Assembly (NCBI GenBank): GCA_905182825.1
Contig: CAJJDJ010000160.1
Location: forward strand, 1 to 7,340
Source: Thiotrichaceae bacterium UBA7359
Lineage (GTDB): Bacteria; Pseudomonadota; Gammaproteobacteria; Eutrophobiales; Eutrophobiaceae
Length of the DNA: 7,340 nucleotides
Reading direction: 5' to 3'
Shown: positions 6,366 to 7,340 of the stretch, one piece after another
Layout: every line of letters starts with the position of its first letter
How positions within the stretch are numbered: position 1 is the stretch's first letter
The notes under the pieces: model-generated
Databases searched by the model: none
Told to the model about the DNA's origin: nothing
Seen by the model: only the letters and a program-made list of their open reading frames with translations
Made by a program: the position numbers and the translations under genes

Positions 6366-6741
6366 TTAAACTTTCCATAGAAACTTTAAACAATGATTGA
6401 TTATTAATTTGCAGCCTATCTGTTTAAATACTTCTTTCTTGAAGTTACAATAGCAAAGTATATTCATAACGAAGGCTCAACTTTAATGCCATTTGGCATC
6501 ATCTAAATGTTGTGGGGCACTTGGTTCAGTAGTTGCTATCGCTATTATTATTAACTATGTTACTGGATTCGGCTAATAGTTCCTATACCACTCAGTACTT
6601 AAGCGGGAGGTTCTTAGATTTTCTAGTGTAAATAATTTTTGTCGCCGCGGTCTTTCCAGAGACTTAATTTGAAAAGCAATTAAATTTATTTGATATTAGA
6701 ATACATGTATGGAAGAAAGAGTGAGGAAAAATTATCGGTCT
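6366..6741. other. 376-bp spacer between the convergent Sel1 and glutaredoxin-like genes
   Basis: No convincing gene, RNA or clear intrinsic terminator is seen. The region contains a 14-bp inverted repeat (6486-6499), a 27-codon frame starting with TTG (6493-6576) that I do not call as a gene, and a perfect 10-bp palindrome atacatgtat (6701-6710). Six-frame reading of its middle part gives only short, interrupted peptides, so I cannot identify a decayed gene. Confidence 0.5.
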
Positions 6742-7116
6742 TTATTCTGGAGATAACATCAACTCTGTCTTCAAATATGCGATAATTTCATTAGACTCAT
6801 ATAACCACTTTATGTCGCCAGTTTTGGTTTCAATACGCAAACACGGTACTTTATACTTGCCCCCTTTTCTCATCAACTCCTCTTTATGCTCAGCATTATT
6901 CTTGGCGTCTCTTAATTCTATCTTCAAAGAATTTTTTCTAAGTTGACGCCTTACTTTTACACAAAATGGACAAGCTGAAAATTGGTAAATACTCAGTTTT
7001 TTTGTCAAGGCATCAATTCTGTCTTGCGCCTCTGCTTGCCTTGTAAGCGGTTTTGGCCTCGTGAGAAAATCAATCGTGAGGATTAATCGTCCTAAGAACC
7101 ATCGAATTAATTTCAT
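6742..7116 (-). CDS. Glutaredoxin-like protein with CPFC active site and N-terminal hydrophobic segment
   Basis: This thioredoxin-fold protein of 124 residues resembles glutaredoxins and the N-terminal domain of glutathione S-transferases. Such proteins normally act in glutathione-dependent reduction of disulfides or removal of glutathione from proteins. LSIYQFSACPFCVKVRR (41-57) holds the first strand and a dithiol CPFC centre (C49, C52), against the classical CPYC. KVPCL (89-93) provides the cis-proline (P91) and an extra cysteine, C92. LYESNEIIAYL (105-115) is the usual C-terminal glutathione-side helix. Residues 3-18 are hydrophobic with R5, R10 and D16, so a membrane-associated N-terminus is possible but not certain. 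An ATG at 7128 would add four residues. The ATG at 7116 is preferred because a GGAG lies six bases before it and because KLIRWFLGR is where homologues typically begin. Its substrate is unknown; neighbours do not indicate one. Confidence 0.88.
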   Translation of the reverse strand: MKLIRWFLGRLILTIDFLTRPKPLTRQAEAQDRIDALTKKLSIYQFSACPFCVKVRRQLRKNSLKIELRDAKNNAEHKEELMRKGGKYKVPCLRIETKTGDIKWLYESNEIIAYLKTELMLSPE

Positions 7117-7122
7117 ACCGCT

Positions 7123-7126
7123 CTCC
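7123..7126 (-). promoter_or_regulatory. Ribosome binding site selecting the internal ATG of the glutaredoxin-like gene
   Basis: GGAG on the minus strand overlaps the outer ATG (7126-7128) and lies six bases before the ATG at 7116, a normal Shine-Dalgarno distance. No comparable site precedes the outer ATG. This decides the start in favour of 7116. Confidence 0.65.
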
Positions 7127-7185
7127 ATTGAGGTTTTCGTGTCAGTTTACCAGTTGATGTTGTTTCTGAGTTTCAAATAAGAAAA

Positions 7186-7203
7186 AACATCATTAATGAT
7201 GTT
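7186..7203 (-). terminator. Perfect 18-bp palindrome; weak intrinsic terminator of the tRNA transcript or an operator
   Basis: AACATCATTAATGATGTT is its own reverse complement. As RNA on the minus strand it can form a seven-pair stem with a TTAA loop, followed by further U residues (six T in a row counting the last two of the stem). It lies about 108 bases past the tRNA 3' end and about 70 bases before the glutaredoxin-like start codon. The stem has only two G-C pairs, so termination would be weak. Equally, a perfect palindrome between a gene and a possible upstream -10 (GATAAT, 7223-7228) could be a repressor site. Confidence 0.4.
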
Positions 7204-7311
7204 ATCTCATACTAACCATAGCATTATCAGTAATAAACATTGAAATAATTAGCAATATTTATCTAAATACCGATGAATAAGACTATTGTGAATATAAGTT
7301 ATTGAATATTA

Positions 7312-7340
7312 TGGTGCTCCCTACGAGACTCGAACTCGTG
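7312..7340 (-). tRNA. 3' end of a tRNA gene (isotype not determinable)
   Basis: On the minus strand the sequence reads as a T arm with a five-pair stem ACGAG/CTCGT and the loop TTCGAGT. The 3' acceptor strand AGGGAGC, discriminator A and encoded CCA (7312-7314) follow. The rest, including the anticodon, lies beyond the window. The implied 5' acceptor strand is GCTCCCT. Its G1-C72 and C2-G71 pairs with A73 would be compatible with threonine or phenylalanine tRNAs, but this is not enough to name it. Confidence 0.9.

Noticed and set aside
6366..6420. Terminator after the Sel1 gene from the repeated AAACTTT words
   Set aside because: The words are direct repeats, not complementary arms, and no T run follows.
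6600..6741. Decayed transposase or gene remnant in the spacer
   Set aside because: No frame gives a recognisable motif and no terminal repeats are present.

Overview
The window looks like a chromosomal segment of an AT-rich gammaproteobacterium. The main evidence is a leucyl aminopeptidase gene (pepA) lying head to head with lptF-lptG, the arrangement known from E. coli and many other gammaproteobacteria, followed by a convergent RDD-family membrane protein gene. The low GC content and the large exported Sel1-repeat protein would fit a host-associated group such as Legionellales, but nothing in the sequence fixes the genus.

Layout. Bases 1-1454 (minus strand) hold pepA, with an intact active site but cut by the window edge about 16 residues before its expected C-terminus. 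A 193-bp divergent spacer (1455-1647) separates it from lptF (1648-2757) and lptG (2763-3824), a two-gene operon for the inner-membrane part of the LPS exporter. A gene for a small RDD-family membrane protein (3828-4235, minus) converges on lptG with only 3 bp between the stop codons. After about 360 bp without a gene comes one gene for an exported 587-residue Sel1-repeat protein (4602-6365). Another 376 bp without a convincing gene follows, then a small glutaredoxin-like protein (6742-7116, minus). The last 29 bases are the 3' end of a tRNA gene on the minus strand.

How the parts work together. LptF and LptG form the transmembrane part of the LptB2FG transporter, which pulls lipopolysaccharide out of the inner membrane. 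PepA is a cytosolic metallo-aminopeptidase and its link to lptFG is positional. The RDD and glutaredoxin-like proteins are conserved-looking genes of unclear task. The Sel1 gene is the accessory-looking element: it sits between two gene-poor spacers and is itself a duplication product. Two complete Sel1 solenoids, each with its own C-terminal cap, are joined head to tail behind one signal peptide, and the junction is an acidic linker built from repeated copies of the cap's tail.

I see no CRISPR array, transposase, toxin-antitoxin pair, phage gene or recognisable defence system. The best candidates for something undescribed are the Sel1 fusion with its serine/acid-rich linker, two long perfect palindromes (1-20 and 7186-7203), and a possible lptG terminator written into the coding sequence of the convergent RDD gene.
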